Source: an uncultured Bacilli bacterium (GTDB lineage Bacteria > Bacillota_I > Bacilli_A > RF39 > UBA660). Taken from it: DNA of 17,413 nucleotides. Location of the stretch: assembly GCA_947584105.1 (NCBI GenBank), contig CANPWK010000007.1, positions 1 through 17,413 on the forward strand, given 5' to 3'. The stretch's first letter is position 1; each line of letters opens with the position of its first letter. Below the pieces are notes generated by a model, which was given only the letters and a program-made list of their open reading frames with translations, was not told the DNA's origin and ran no database searches. A program made the translations under genes and the position numbers. Of the stretch, positions 1-7,614 are shown piece after piece.

Positions 1-2
1 TA

Positions 3-272
3 AATAATTATATTAATAATATATTTAATACATTTAAATCAACACCTAAATTGCATTTTTCTTCACCTAAAAATAAAAAAGAGTTTAAAGCACATAATGA
101 TTATATTATAGTAGATGATTTCATCAGTTTTATTGAAAAAATTAAATTTACAAATCGAGATATTGACATAATGATTGAAGCTAAGAAAAAAGATGAAGCT
201 TTATTTAGATTAATAAGGCAATTAAAATATCGAGGCTATAAAATTATTAATAATACAATTTATTTAAAATAA
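3..272 (+). CDS. uvsE: UV damage endonuclease UvsE, C-terminal fragment
   Basis: The frame is open from the left edge to TAA at 270-272, so this is the 3' end of a gene that starts outside the window. The visible piece (about 89 codons) contains LHFSSPKNKKEF, then AHNDYI, then DIDIMIEAKKKDEALFRL. These match the C-terminal part of the UvsE/UVDE family, a TIM-barrel metal-dependent endonuclease that nicks 5' of UV photoproducts. The E-A-K-x-K-D segment is a conserved family signature; most other metal ligands would lie upstream and cannot be checked. A start at the TTG at 51 is possible on paper, but the coding frame clearly continues upstream of it. The gene converges on rnjA, with a shared terminator between them. 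The family call rests on motif recognition. Confidence 0.8.
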   Translation, partial: NNYINNIFNTFKSTPKLHFSSPKNKKEFKAHNDYIIVDDFISFIEKIKFTNRDIDIMIEAKKKDEALFRLIRQLKYRGYKIINNTIYLK

Positions 273-294
273 AAAAAAGAGCAACTCTTTTTTT
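272..294. terminator. Bidirectional terminator between uvsE and rnjA
   Basis: A 10-bp stem, AAAAAAAGAG (272-281) with CTCTTTTTTT (285-294), closes a 3-nt CAA loop. The T run serves the plus-strand uvsE transcript and the A run serves minus-strand rnjA, as expected between convergent genes. It overlaps both stop codons. Confidence 0.75.
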
Positions 295-1972
295 ATTTGT
301 TTGATGATTTAATATCAATCATAACAGGAGTAATTATAGGTTTTCTACCGTTTATATTATAAATATAATTAGATAACTCTGAAATTAAATTAGCTTTTAT
401 TTCATTAAATGATACATATTTAACAATATTATTTAAAATTACTTTTCTAGCTATATTTTCTAGTTTATTAATTAATTCATAATTTTCTTGAACAAAAACA
501 AATCCTCTTGTTGTGACATTAACATCACCTAATAGTTGTTTTTTAGTAGTATCGATATTAGCAATTACTACAACAATACCATCGTTAGACATAGTTTTTC
601 TTTCTCTCATGACAGTAGATCCAACTTCACCAATACGATTTCCATCTACATATATATCTCCAGCTTGAATATGACCTTTTCTAGTTACTTTTCCTTTCTT
701 GATAGAAAGAACATCCCCATTTTCTAAAACAAAAGTATTTTCTTTTGGAATTCCACATTCAATTGCAATATCAGCATGACTTTTCAACATACGATATTCT
801 CCATGAAATGGCATAAAATATTTTGGCTGAATTAATCGAATCATTAATTTTAATTCTTCACGATTACCATGACCAGATGTATGTACTTCGGCTAAAGATG
901 TATTAGTACAAACTTTGACATTTTGCAAATACAATTTATTAATTGTTTTAGAAATACTTAAGGCATTTCCTGGAATTGCAGATGACGATAAAATAACTAA
1001 ATCATCTGGTTGAAGTTTAATTTGCCTATGTGTTCCATTAGCAATCCTTGATAAAGCAGCGAGAGGTTCTCCTTGTGAACCTGTACATAGTAAGCATACT
1101 TTATTGGGACTTAATTTATTAGCTTCTTCTGGTGTTACAAATATATCTTTATGTTTAATATAACCTTCTTTTAAAGATATATCTAGATTGTTTTCCATAC
1201 TTCTACCAAATACAGCAATCTTTCGATTATTTCTTTTACAAGTATCAACAATATGCTTTAATCTATAAATATTAGAGGCAAAAGTAGCAATAATAATTCT
1301 GCCACTATGTCTTAAAAAGATTTCTGATAGAGTTTCGTCTACTTTTGATTCTGAAACACTCATTCCATCATTTAAAGCATTAGTACTATCACTTAATAAA
1401 AGTGTAACTCCTTTTTTACCAATACTAGCCATTTTATGAATATTGGCCATAGGACCAATAGGAGTTAAATCGAATTTAAAATCACCAGTAGTTACAATAG
1501 TTCCATTTGGAGTATTAATAACTATACCATGTGAATCAGGGATTGAATGGGTAGTTCTAAAAAATTCAACGCTTATATTTTTAAATTTTACTTTCGTATT
1601 TTCTGTATATACATATAAATTTTTATACTTAATATTTTTATCTTCTAATTTTTTTCTAATTAATCCAGTTGCTTGATTAGGGGCATATATACAAGGAATA
1701 TTAATATAACTTAACAAAAAGGGAATGCCACCAATATGGTCTTCGTGACCATGTGTTATAAATAAAGCTTTAATTTTGTGTTCATTTTTCTTTAAATAGC
1801 TGAAATCTGGAATAATATAATCAACTCCAGGTAATTCATTGGATGGGAAGGTAATACCAACATCTGTAATAATTATTTCATTACCACATTCCACACAATA
1901 CATATTTTTTCCAACTTCTAATAATCCACCAAGAGCGAAGACTAAAGTTTCATTATTATCAAATAGTTTCAT
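293..1972 (-). CDS. rnjA: Ribonuclease J (RNase J1 type)
   Basis: The 559-residue product has the normal length for RNase J, the metallo-beta-lactamase/beta-CASP exo- and endoribonuclease of Firmicutes used in mRNA decay and rRNA maturation. Visible motifs: HGHEDH at residues 74-79 (zinc site), H142 and H148 in THSIPDSHG, TGDFKFD with D164, the beta-CASP segment with TGSQGEP at 297-303, SGHGNREEL near 366-374, and PFHGEYR with H390. The intact HxHxDH motif argues for the catalytically active J1 paralogue rather than J2, whose motif is degenerate. The start is supported by AAGGAGGG directly upstream on the minus strand. The gene is transcribed alone, divergently from ffh, from a clear promoter at 2001-2029, and ends at the shared terminator. 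Only one RNase J is in view, so J1 versus a single J cannot be decided. Confidence 0.93.
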   Translation of the reverse strand: MKLFDNNETLVFALGGLLEVGKNMYCVECGNEIIITDVGITFPSNELPGVDYIIPDFSYLKKNEHKIKALFITHGHEDHIGGIPFLLSYINIPCIYAPNQATGLIRKKLEDKNIKYKNLYVYTENTKVKFKNISVEFFRTTHSIPDSHGIVINTPNGTIVTTGDFKFDLTPIGPMANIHKMASIGKKGVTLLLSDSTNALNDGMSVSESKVDETLSEIFLRHSGRIIIATFASNIYRLKHIVDTCKRNNRKIAVFGRSMENNLDISLKEGYIKHKDIFVTPEEANKLSPNKVCLLCTGSQGEPLAALSRIANGTHRQIKLQPDDLVILSSSAIPGNALSISKTINKLYLQNVKVCTNTSLAEVHTSGHGNREELKLMIRLIQPKYFMPFHGEYRMLKSHADIAIECGIPKENTFVLENGDVLSIKKGKVTRKGHIQAGDIYVDGNRIGEVGSTVMRERKTMSNDGIVVVIANIDTTKKQLLGDVNVTTRGFVFVQENYELINKLENIARKVILNNIVKYVSFNEIKANLISELSNYIYNINGRKPIITPVMIDIKSSNK

Positions 1973-2000
1973 CTAATCCCTCCTTTCTTTCGACTTAATC

Positions 2001-2029
2001 ATTATACTATTTATTTTAATATTTGTCTA
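2001..2029 (-). promoter_or_regulatory. rnjA promoter
   Basis: Read on the minus strand, TAGACA (2024-2029) and TATAAT (2001-2006) are separated by exactly 17 bp. Transcription would start near 1994, giving a leader of about 22 nt that carries the AAGGAGGG ribosome-binding site. Confidence 0.75.
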
Positions 2030-2105
2030 GTTCAATAAGGGAATATTAATTTAATCAAAATCGCTAAAGATGTTGATATTTATCTATTTCTTTAACAAAT
2101 TTTTC

Positions 2106-2134
2106 TTTACTTTTATATTAATTATAGCTATAAT
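2106..2134 (+). promoter_or_regulatory. Probable ffh promoter
   Basis: TTTACT (2106-2111) and TATAAT (2129-2134) are 17 bp apart. The -10 is perfect and the -35 matches four of six consensus bases. The predicted start near 2141 leaves only about 9 nt before the ffh ATG at 2150, so the message would be nearly leaderless. A promoter further upstream cannot be excluded. Confidence 0.45.
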
Positions 2135-2149
2135 TAAATAGGTGATATT

Positions 2150-3454
2150 ATGTTTGAAAATTTATCAGATAGACTGCAAAATGCAATTAATAAAATTAAA
2201 GGACATGGCAAAATAACTGAAGAAAATATTAGTTCTATAACACGAGAAATTAGATTAGCTCTTCTAGAAGCTGATGTAAATTATAAGGTTGTTAAGGAAT
2301 TTATTAATAATGTTAAGGAAAAAGCTTTGGGTGAAGAAGTAAAAAAAAGTTTAAAGCCTGGTGAAGTATTTGTAAAAATCGTAAAAGATGAATTAGTAGA
2401 CTTATTAGGTGGCAATCATGAAGAATTAAATACTACAGGTAATCCAGCGATATTAATGTTAGTAGGTTTACAGGGTAGTGGTAAGACTACTACTATAGGT
2501 AAGTTAGCCTTATTATTAAGAAAAAAATATAAAAAGAATCCACTTTTAGTAGCCTGTGATGTATATAGACCAGCGGCCATTGATCAATTAAAACAAATTG
2601 GTAAAGAACTTGGTATTGAAGTGTATAGTGAGGGTAAGGGAGATCCTGTTAATATTAGTGAGAATGCTATAAATTATGCGAAAGAAAATAATTTTAATTA
2701 TGTTCTTATAGATACAGCAGGTAGATTACATATCGATGATAATTTAATGCAAGAGTTAAATAATATCAATAATAAAGTAAATCCACAAGAAATACTATTA
2801 GTAATCGATAGTATGACCGGTCAAGATGCTGTAAATGTAATTGAAGGATTTAACCATGAATTACCACTAACAGGGGCTATATTAACTAAGCTTGATGGTG
2901 ATACTAAAGGAGGAGCTGCCTTATCTATTAGACATTTAACAAATGTTCCAATTAAATTTGTTGGTGTCAGTGAAAAAATGGATGGACTTGATGAATTTTA
3001 TCCCGATAGAATGGCCAGTCGTATTTTAGGCATGGGTGATTTATTAAGTATGGTAGAAAAAGTTGAAAATACCATAGATCAAGACGAGGCCTTAGAAGCT
3101 GCTAAAAAAATGGAACAAGGAAAATTTGATTTAGATGATTTTTTGAAAACATTTAAACAAATAAAAAAATTGGGGCCTTTAGAAAATTTAATAAAATTGA
3201 TTCCAGGAATTCCTAAAGAGCTTAAAAGTGTTAAAGTTAATCCAAAAGATATGGCTCATATAGCAGCAATTATTTTATCGATGACGCCATATGAAAGAAG
3301 ACATCCTGAATGTATTAAAAACTCTCGTAAGCTTAGAATTTCCAAAGGATGTGGTAGAAGTGTCGAGGAAATTAATCGCTTATTAAAACAATTTGAACAA
3401 ATGAAGACAATGATGAAAAGAATAAAAAATGGAAATGTTAAAATGCCATTTTAG
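2150..3454 (+). CDS. ffh: Signal recognition particle GTPase Ffh (SRP54)
   Basis: Ffh binds the SRP RNA and hydrophobic signal sequences and delivers ribosome-nascent chain complexes to FtsY at the membrane. The 434 residues show the usual order. The N domain covers about 1-95. The G domain has GLQGSGKTTT (106-115), DVYRPAA (137-143), DTAGR (188-192) and TKLDGD (246-251). The methionine-rich M domain runs from about 300, with the RNA-binding helix-turn-helix RRHPECIKNSRKLRISKGCG at 383-402. The M-domain tail has QMKTMMKRIKNG. Length and motifs are complete. The ATG is preceded only by a modest GGTGA. The tdk gene follows 8 nt after the stop, and tdk's AGGAGG overlaps the ffh stop codon, so the two are likely co-transcribed and translationally coupled. 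Confidence 0.95.
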   Translation: MFENLSDRLQNAINKIKGHGKITEENISSITREIRLALLEADVNYKVVKEFINNVKEKALGEEVKKSLKPGEVFVKIVKDELVDLLGGNHEELNTTGNPAILMLVGLQGSGKTTTIGKLALLLRKKYKKNPLLVACDVYRPAAIDQLKQIGKELGIEVYSEGKGDPVNISENAINYAKENNFNYVLIDTAGRLHIDDNLMQELNNINNKVNPQEILLVIDSMTGQDAVNVIEGFNHELPLTGAILTKLDGDTKGGAALSIRHLTNVPIKFVGVSEKMDGLDEFYPDRMASRILGMGDLLSMVEKVENTIDQDEALEAAKKMEQGKFDLDDFLKTFKQIKKLGPLENLIKLIPGIPKELKSVKVNPKDMAHIAAIILSMTPYERRHPECIKNSRKLRISKGCGRSVEEINRLLKQFEQMKTMMKRIKNGNVKMPF

Positions 3455-3462
3455 GAGGAAGT

Positions 3463-4065
3463 ATGGCAAAATTATATTTTAAATATGGTGCTATGAATAG
3501 TGGTAAAAGTATCGATTTAATTAGAACAGCATATAATTATGAAGAAATGGGATATAAAACTGTAATTTTAAAATCCATCATTGATACAAAAGGCAGTGAT
3601 AAGTTACAATCAAGAATAGGATTAGAAAGAAAAGTAGATATTTTACTTCCTAAAGATATATCAATATTACCATTAATCAAGAATAAAATAAATAAGAAAT
3701 TAGCTTGTATTTTAGTTGATGAAGCACAATTTTTAACAGCTAAACAGGTTGATGATTTATTTATTATTACCAAATTTTATAATATTCCAGTTATTTGTTA
3801 TGGACTTCGCAATAATTTTAAAATGCATTCTTTTGAAGGATCAAGAAGATTATTAGAAATTGCCGATGTATTAGAAGAAATAAAGACTTTATGTCATTGT
3901 GGACATATAGCAAGATTTAGTGCGCGAAAAGTTGATGGAAAATTCCAAACTATTGGTGAGGAAGTAATTATTGATGGAAAAGGGAAAAAAGTTGAATATG
4001 TTCCGCTTTGTGGTAGATGTTATTTAGAAAAAGTAAAAAGATTAAAATTAGATAGTTTTTTATAA
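3463..4065 (+). CDS. tdk: Thymidine kinase (TK1 type)
   Basis: The enzyme phosphorylates thymidine (and deoxyuridine) with ATP in pyrimidine salvage. The 200-residue length is normal for the TK1/TK2-like bacterial family. The P-loop GAMNSGKS is at residues 9-16. DEAQF at 86-90 holds the catalytic glutamate (E87). YGLRNNF at 113-119 matches the YGL-R/T-F segment after the Walker B region. Four structural zinc cysteines are present as CxC (C144, C146) and CxxC (C183, C186). AGGAGG at 3453-3458 sets the ATG start and overlaps the ffh stop codon. A hairpin overlaps the end of the gene and may terminate the ffh-tdk transcript. Confidence 0.93.
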   Translation: MAKLYFKYGAMNSGKSIDLIRTAYNYEEMGYKTVILKSIIDTKGSDKLQSRIGLERKVDILLPKDISILPLIKNKINKKLACILVDEAQFLTAKQVDDLFIITKFYNIPVICYGLRNNFKMHSFEGSRRLLEIADVLEEIKTLCHCGHIARFSARKVDGKFQTIGEEVIIDGKGKKVEYVPLCGRCYLEKVKRLKLDSFL

Positions 4066-4077
4066 AACTATTTTTTT
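4052..4077 (+). terminator. Probable terminator of the ffh-tdk unit
   Basis: An 8-bp stem ATAGTTTT (4052-4059) with AAAACTAT (4064-4071) and a 4-nt loop is followed by six T residues. The stem is AT-rich and therefore weak, and it overlaps the tdk stop codon. Confidence 0.5.
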
Positions 4078-4103
4078 ATAATTAATTATTTATTTCATAT
4101 TAT

Positions 4104-4109
4104 TATAAT
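4104..4109 (+). promoter_or_regulatory. Possible -10 element for the vanY-like gene
   Basis: TATAAT lies 28 nt before the TTG start. Transcription near 4116 would include the AAGGAG ribosome-binding site at 4125-4130. No convincing -35 hexamer is present 16-18 bp upstream, so this is only a candidate. Confidence 0.35.
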
Positions 4110-4137
4110 AAGTATGTAAAATATAAGGAGATTTTAT

Positions 4138-4767
4138 TTGAAGAAAATTTTAATTTTTTTATTAATAATATTAAGTCAAATACCATCTACAACTTTAAAA
4201 TTAACAGTCATTAATTACAAAAATAAAATTAAAAGTATGGAAAATAACATTTCAAATACTATTGACACTAATCATGTTACATATATTAAGGGAATATTAC
4301 TTGTTAATAAAAAATATGGATTGCCAAAAGATTATGGTAATGGAATAGATGCTACTGCTTTATATTATTTACACCAAATGCAAAGTGATGCATTAAGTAT
4401 TGGCTTATATATCCCAGTTTTATCTGCATATAGATCATATGATACCCAAAAAGAAATATATAATATTTATTATCAAAAAGACGGGTTAAATGCTGATAGA
4501 TATTCAGCTAGACCAGGACATTCAGAACATCAAACAGGTCTAGCTTTTGATGTTGGGAGAATTGATGATAATTATATTAATACTCCAGAAGGAATATGGT
4601 TAAATGAAATGTGCTCTTTATATGGTTTTATTATTCGTTATCCAAAAGATAAAGAAAATATTACTGGCTATAAATATGAACCATGGCATATTAGATATGT
4701 GGGAGATGTATCAACTTATATTATGAATAATAATCTTGCTTTAGAGGAATATTTGGAAGTTGAATAA
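4138..4767 (+). CDS. VanY-like D-alanyl-D-alanine carboxypeptidase (M15)
   Basis: This is a zinc D,D-carboxypeptidase that would trim the terminal D-Ala from peptidoglycan stem peptides outside the membrane. Residues 1-20 form a hydrophobic N-terminal signal or anchor after MKK. Family motifs follow in order: SAYRSYDTQ with R99, then GHSEHQTGLAFDVG with zinc ligands H131 and D138, then EPWHIRYVG with catalytic E181 and zinc ligand H184. The 209-residue length fits the VanY/DdpX-like M15B group. The TTG start is chosen because AAGGAG (4125-4130) lies 7 nt upstream and the signal peptide begins there. A second cell-wall carboxypeptidase of a different, serine class follows after 46 nt with its own promoter. 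There are no vanR/vanS or vanH/vanX genes nearby, so this looks like wall maintenance rather than glycopeptide resistance. Confidence 0.88.
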   Translation: MKKILIFLLIILSQIPSTTLKLTVINYKNKIKSMENNISNTIDTNHVTYIKGILLVNKKYGLPKDYGNGIDATALYYLHQMQSDALSIGLYIPVLSAYRSYDTQKEIYNIYYQKDGLNADRYSARPGHSEHQTGLAFDVGRIDDNYINTPEGIWLNEMCSLYGFIIRYPKDKENITGYKYEPWHIRYVGDVSTYIMNNNLALEEYLEVE

Positions 4768-4770
4768 ATA

Positions 4771-4799
4771 TTGTATAATTATGATTAATTTGTTATAAT
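4771..4799 (+). promoter_or_regulatory. Probable promoter of the dacA-like gene
   Basis: TTGTAT (4771-4776) and TATAAT (4794-4799) are 17 bp apart. The predicted start near 4806 leaves about 8 nt before the ATG at 4814. No strong Shine-Dalgarno fits in that space, only GATGG. The arrangement resembles that of ffh. Confidence 0.5.
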
Positions 4800-4813
4800 A
4801 AAAAAGATGGTAT

Positions 4814-6013
4814 ATGAAAATAAGAAAATATTTTAAAAGTTTTATTACAGTTTTATTTATTAGTTATATATTTATATTAAGTAATATTTCTGCTTTAGAT
4901 AATATAAATATCAATTCCAAAAAAGCAATTTTATATAATCTAAATGATGATAAGATTATTTATGATAAAAATAGTAATGATAGAACTTATGTAGCTAGTT
5001 TAACTAAAATAATGACTGCTTTAGTAACTTTAGAACAAGTAGATGATTTAGACAAAATAGTGACTGTTACTACTAACGATTTAAGAAATTTAGATGGTTA
5101 TGCTAAAGCAGGGTTCAAAGTAGGGGATAAAGTTAATTATAAAGATTTACTTTATGGTTTATTATTAGTTAGTGGAGCTGATTGTGCTCAAATACTTGCT
5201 AATAACATAGCAGGAAGTATAAGTGCTTTTTCAGAATTAATGAATAAAAAAGTAGAGCAATTAAATTTAAAAAATACTCATTTTTCTAATCCTGTTGGTA
5301 TGGATGAAGATAATTATTCAACAGCTTATGATATGGCTATTATTTTAAAAAATGCCCTAATGAACGAACAATTTCAACAAATATTTACTTCCCATCAATA
5401 TAAAGCTTCTAATGGATTAGATTTGAAAAAAAATACAGATAAAATTTCTTCAGATTTTAAATTAGATATTTCTAATATAAAAGGTTCTAAAACGGGTTTC
5501 ACTTATTTAGCTGAATATTGTTTTGCTTCTATTGCAACTATTGATGATGTTTCATATTTAGCTGTAACATTAAATGCTGATAATAATGCCTCACGAATTA
5601 AAGATAGTTTAATATTATATGACTATTTTAGTAGTAACTATTCATATCAAAATATACTTAATAAGGGTGATTATTTAACTAAATTGAAAGTGAAAGGAAG
5701 TAAGACAAAAGAGTATGAAATTATTTCAAATAAAAATATTCAAAAATATTTAAGTAATGATTTTAACAAAAAAGACATAAAATATAAGTATCAGGGAATT
5801 AAAGTAATAGATAGAAAAATAAAAAAAGGGGATTATTTGGGTAAAGTTAACATTATTTATAATGGAGATATATTAGATGTTTACAAAGTATATTTAGATA
5901 AAGATATTAAGTATTATAATTATTATTTAATATTCAGTTTAATATTAGGCATTTTACTTATAATTATAATATGTAGTAGAATGAAATATCATAAAAAACA
6001 TAAAAAAAGATAG
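4814..6013 (+). CDS. dacA: Serine D-Ala-D-Ala carboxypeptidase (S11, DacA-like)
   Basis: This is a low-molecular-weight penicillin-binding protein that would remove terminal D-Ala from pentapeptides in the wall. Residues 8-28 form a signal sequence. The catalytic SxxK motif is S62-L-T-K65 and the KTG triad is K226-T-G228. The second motif, normally SxN, reads S120-G-A122, so the usual asparagine is missing; the surrounding GLLLVSGAD context is otherwise typical. After the peptidase domain comes a beta-rich C-terminal domain (about 285-365). A membrane segment follows at about 370-388 with a basic tail, in place of the amphipathic anchor of E. coli PBP5. The 399-residue length is normal. The stop codon TAG overlaps the -35 hexamer of the tRNA-Gly promoter. 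The specific symbol is assigned by family, not by synteny. Confidence 0.88.
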   Translation: MKIRKYFKSFITVLFISYIFILSNISALDNININSKKAILYNLNDDKIIYDKNSNDRTYVASLTKIMTALVTLEQVDDLDKIVTVTTNDLRNLDGYAKAGFKVGDKVNYKDLLYGLLLVSGADCAQILANNIAGSISAFSELMNKKVEQLNLKNTHFSNPVGMDEDNYSTAYDMAIILKNALMNEQFQQIFTSHQYKASNGLDLKKNTDKISSDFKLDISNIKGSKTGFTYLAEYCFASIATIDDVSYLAVTLNADNNASRIKDSLILYDYFSSNYSYQNILNKGDYLTKLKVKGSKTKEYEIISNKNIQKYLSNDFNKKDIKYKYQGIKVIDRKIKKGDYLGKVNIIYNGDILDVYKVYLDKDIKYYNYYLIFSLILGILLIIIICSRMKYHKKHKKR

Positions 6014-6039
6014 ACAATTAATTATAGATATGTTATAAT
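6011..6039 (+). promoter_or_regulatory. tRNA-Gly promoter
   Basis: TAGACA (6011-6016) and TATAAT (6034-6039) are 17 bp apart, the same hexamers and spacing as the rnjA promoter. Transcription would begin near 6046, a few bases before the mature tRNA. The -35 begins with the dacA stop codon. Confidence 0.75.
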
Positions 6040-6049
6040 TAACTTGTTT

Positions 6050-6124
6050 GCAGGTGTAGTACAATGGTTAGTACACGGCCTTGCCAAGGCTGGGATGCCA
6101 GTTCGATTCTGGTCACTTGCTCCA
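6050..6124 (+). tRNA. tRNA-Gly (GCC), CCA encoded
   Basis: The sequence folds as a cloverleaf. The acceptor stem GCAGGTG/CACTTGC has one G-U pair. The D stem is GTAC/GTAC. The anticodon stem CGGCC/GGCTG holds loop TTGCCAA with anticodon GCC. The T stem is GCCAG/CTGGT with loop TTCGATT. Discriminator T at 6121 is followed by an encoded CCA. The gene has its own promoter and a downstream terminator. It is intact although the integrase gene of the element lies directly downstream, as expected when a phage integrates into the 3' end of a tRNA gene and restores it. Confidence 0.95.
6088..6124. other. Putative left attachment site (attL) in tRNA-Gly 3' half
   Basis: Chromosomal genes end at this tRNA. 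An integrase gene pointing toward it begins 47 nt downstream, followed by repressor and early phage genes. Tyrosine integrases often use the 3' half of tRNA genes as the core site. No second copy of this 3' end exists in the window, so the matching attR would lie to the right and the exact core cannot be defined here. Confidence 0.45.
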
Positions 6125-6135
6125 GATTGAATTTT

Positions 6136-6170
6136 ACCCTTATTTTATAAGGGTTTTTATTTTTTTAGTC
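6136..6170 (+). terminator. Terminator after tRNA-Gly
   Basis: An 8-bp stem ACCCTTAT (6136-6143) with ATAAGGGT (6147-6154) and a TTT loop is followed by TTTTATTTTTTT. The T tract is on the plus side only, so it terminates the tRNA transcript and not the convergent integrase transcript. Confidence 0.85.
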
Positions 6171-7325
6171 TTAGTTTTGGTCTTGTTTGTCTAAATTATT
6201 TATAATATCAACAACTTTACTTTGTATATTTGGAAATAAATGCATATACACTTGTTGCATTACTTCAATAGTATGTCCCATACGTTCCGATAGCATTATA
6301 AATATACCTAACATATCCATATTTTTTTTTACAGCTTCATTAATGATTAACGATACATGGCTGTGTCTAAATTCGTGTATTGTTATTTCATTAATCCCAG
6401 ATTTATTAAAATAATATTTTTTATATCTATCTATGGATGTTCTAGATATTGGCACTTTGCCACCAAATATAAAATCTTTTACAGAAAATCCTTCTATTTT
6501 GCTTTTTATATCATAATAATTCAACATTGTTTCTCTTAAAAAAATATCCATATCTATTTTTCTATTCTCTTTAGTTTTTGTATTTGTAATTTTATATGGA
6601 GCATCAAATGTTTTTGGTGTTAAATTTTTTGTAACTAATATTTGATTATTATTAAAATCAATATCTTCCCAAGTTAATGCTTGAACTTCACCTTTTCTCA
6701 TCCCCGTATAATATAAAAAAATAAAAAAAGTTTTCCAATGTATATCATCAACATGTGAAATAAATATTTTAAATTGATCGTATGTTATGTATTTAATCTT
6801 TTGAATTTCTTTTTTTACTGTTTCGTTTTTTTCTTTATATGGCCCTAAATTTTGTTCGAAATTTACAGTTATATAGTTGTATTTCATACCATATTTTAAT
6901 ATATTTACCATAACGATATGAATTTTATTTTTCATATTTATAGACAATGAATTTTTATATATTTTATTTCTCCATATAATAAAATCATTTTGTGATAAAT
7001 CTCTAACTTTTTTATTGAAGTAATGAATTATCCATTTTTGAATTAATTTAAAATATGTATAATAAGTAGATTCTTTGTTAATTTGTTTTTGATATTCCAA
7101 ATACAAATTGCATAATTCACTAAACCTAATATTTTTAGTATTTATATATATTTGCCCTTGCAATCGCTTTTCTTCACATTCGGCTTCTTTTTTGCCTTCA
7201 CGACCAATCCATTCTTTATTATGACGTGTAATTTGTTTACTTTTTCCATATTCATCAGTTACATATGTTCTAATAAACCATCTCTTTTGCCCATTAACAA
7301 GCCCCTTTTCTTCATATACTGGCAT
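6171..7325 (-). CDS. int: Tyrosine recombinase / phage integrase
   Basis: This 384-residue integrase would insert and excise the element at tRNA-Gly. It has an N-terminal arm-binding region with QKRWFIRTYVTDEYGKSKQI (12-31), a core-binding SAM-like domain from about 67 to 155, and a catalytic domain from about 180. Catalytic residues are visible: R210 in YYTGMRKGEV, a lysine in TKTKENRK (248-255), H317-E-F-R320 in IHEFRHSH, H351 in ERMGH, and the nucleophile Y360 in QQVYMHLFP. The start at 7325 (MPVYEEKG) is preferred because AAAGGAG lies just upstream. An in-frame extension of 14 codons has no such site and would read through that ribosome-binding site. The gene is minus-strand, reads toward the tRNA, and has its own promoter at 7356-7384. 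Confidence 0.93.
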   Translation of the reverse strand: MPVYEEKGLVNGQKRWFIRTYVTDEYGKSKQITRHNKEWIGREGKKEAECEEKRLQGQIYINTKNIRFSELCNLYLEYQKQINKESTYYTYFKLIQKWIIHYFNKKVRDLSQNDFIIWRNKIYKNSLSINMKNKIHIVMVNILKYGMKYNYITVNFEQNLGPYKEKNETVKKEIQKIKYITYDQFKIFISHVDDIHWKTFFIFLYYTGMRKGEVQALTWEDIDFNNNQILVTKNLTPKTFDAPYKITNTKTKENRKIDMDIFLRETMLNYYDIKSKIEGFSVKDFIFGGKVPISRTSIDRYKKYYFNKSGINEITIHEFRHSHVSLIINEAVKKNMDMLGIFIMLSERMGHTIEVMQQVYMHLFPNIQSKVVDIINNLDKQDQN

Positions 7326-7355
7326 TTTATTATCTCCTTTCAACCAGTGCAAAAT

Positions 7356-7384
7356 ATAATAGCACAATTAATTTTTTTAATCAA
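7356..7384 (-). promoter_or_regulatory. Integrase promoter
   Basis: On the minus strand TTGATT (7379-7384) and TATTAT (7356-7361) are separated by 17 bp. GTGC (7348-7351) and GCAC (7362-7365) flank the -10 as a short inverted repeat that could bind a regulator. Confidence 0.6.
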
Positions 7385-7399
7385 ATTACCGAACAAATG

Positions 7400-7428
7400 T
7401 TTACTTTTTGCGATAATTATTATATAAT
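7400..7428 (+). promoter_or_regulatory. Promoter of short solitary unit
   Basis: TTTACT (7400-7405) and TATAAT (7423-7428) are 17 bp apart, divergent from the integrase promoter. The predicted start is near 7435, leaving an 84-nt leader before the 31-residue ORF at 7519. Confidence 0.5.
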
Positions 7429-7518
7429 TATATTAATAAAAAAAATATTGTGTTTTCATTGGGGTTTTGCAATTTTTTAATGTAGTGTGTTGTATAAAAG
7501 AATAGGTAGGGTGGCAGT

Positions 7519-7614
7519 ATGAAATTAATAAATTTATATATAATACTACAAGAAGAAAATTTATATGAGGAATTTATCAGTTTTATAATAAATAAAAATA
7601 AAAAAATGTACTAA
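7519..7614 (+). CDS. Small ORF, 31 residues, unknown
   Basis: The ORF reads MKLINLYIILQEENLYEEF and ends IINKNKKMY. It has a G-rich stretch GGTAGGGTGG at 7505-7514 as a possible ribosome-binding site, 4 nt before the ATG. It sits alone between a promoter (7400-7428) and a hairpin terminator whose 5' arm overlaps its last codons. The peptide alternates acidic and hydrophobic residues and shows no clear membrane segment. I do not recognise it. The unit could also act as a small RNA, with the ORF incidental. Confidence 0.4.
   Translation: MKLINLYIILQEENLYEEFISFIINKNKKMY

Noticed and set aside
536..1676. Plus-strand ORFs of 63 and 77 codons opposite rnjA
   Set aside because: They are shadows of the conserved RNase J gene, without ribosome sites or recognisable domains.
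4138..4767. Vancomycin resistance cluster
   Set aside because: Only a VanY-like peptidase is present, without vanH, vanA/B, vanX or a two-component system.
7326..7367. 14-codon N-terminal extension of integrase
   Set aside because: It reads through the AAAGGAG that serves the start at 7325 and overlaps the -10 region of the integrase promoter.
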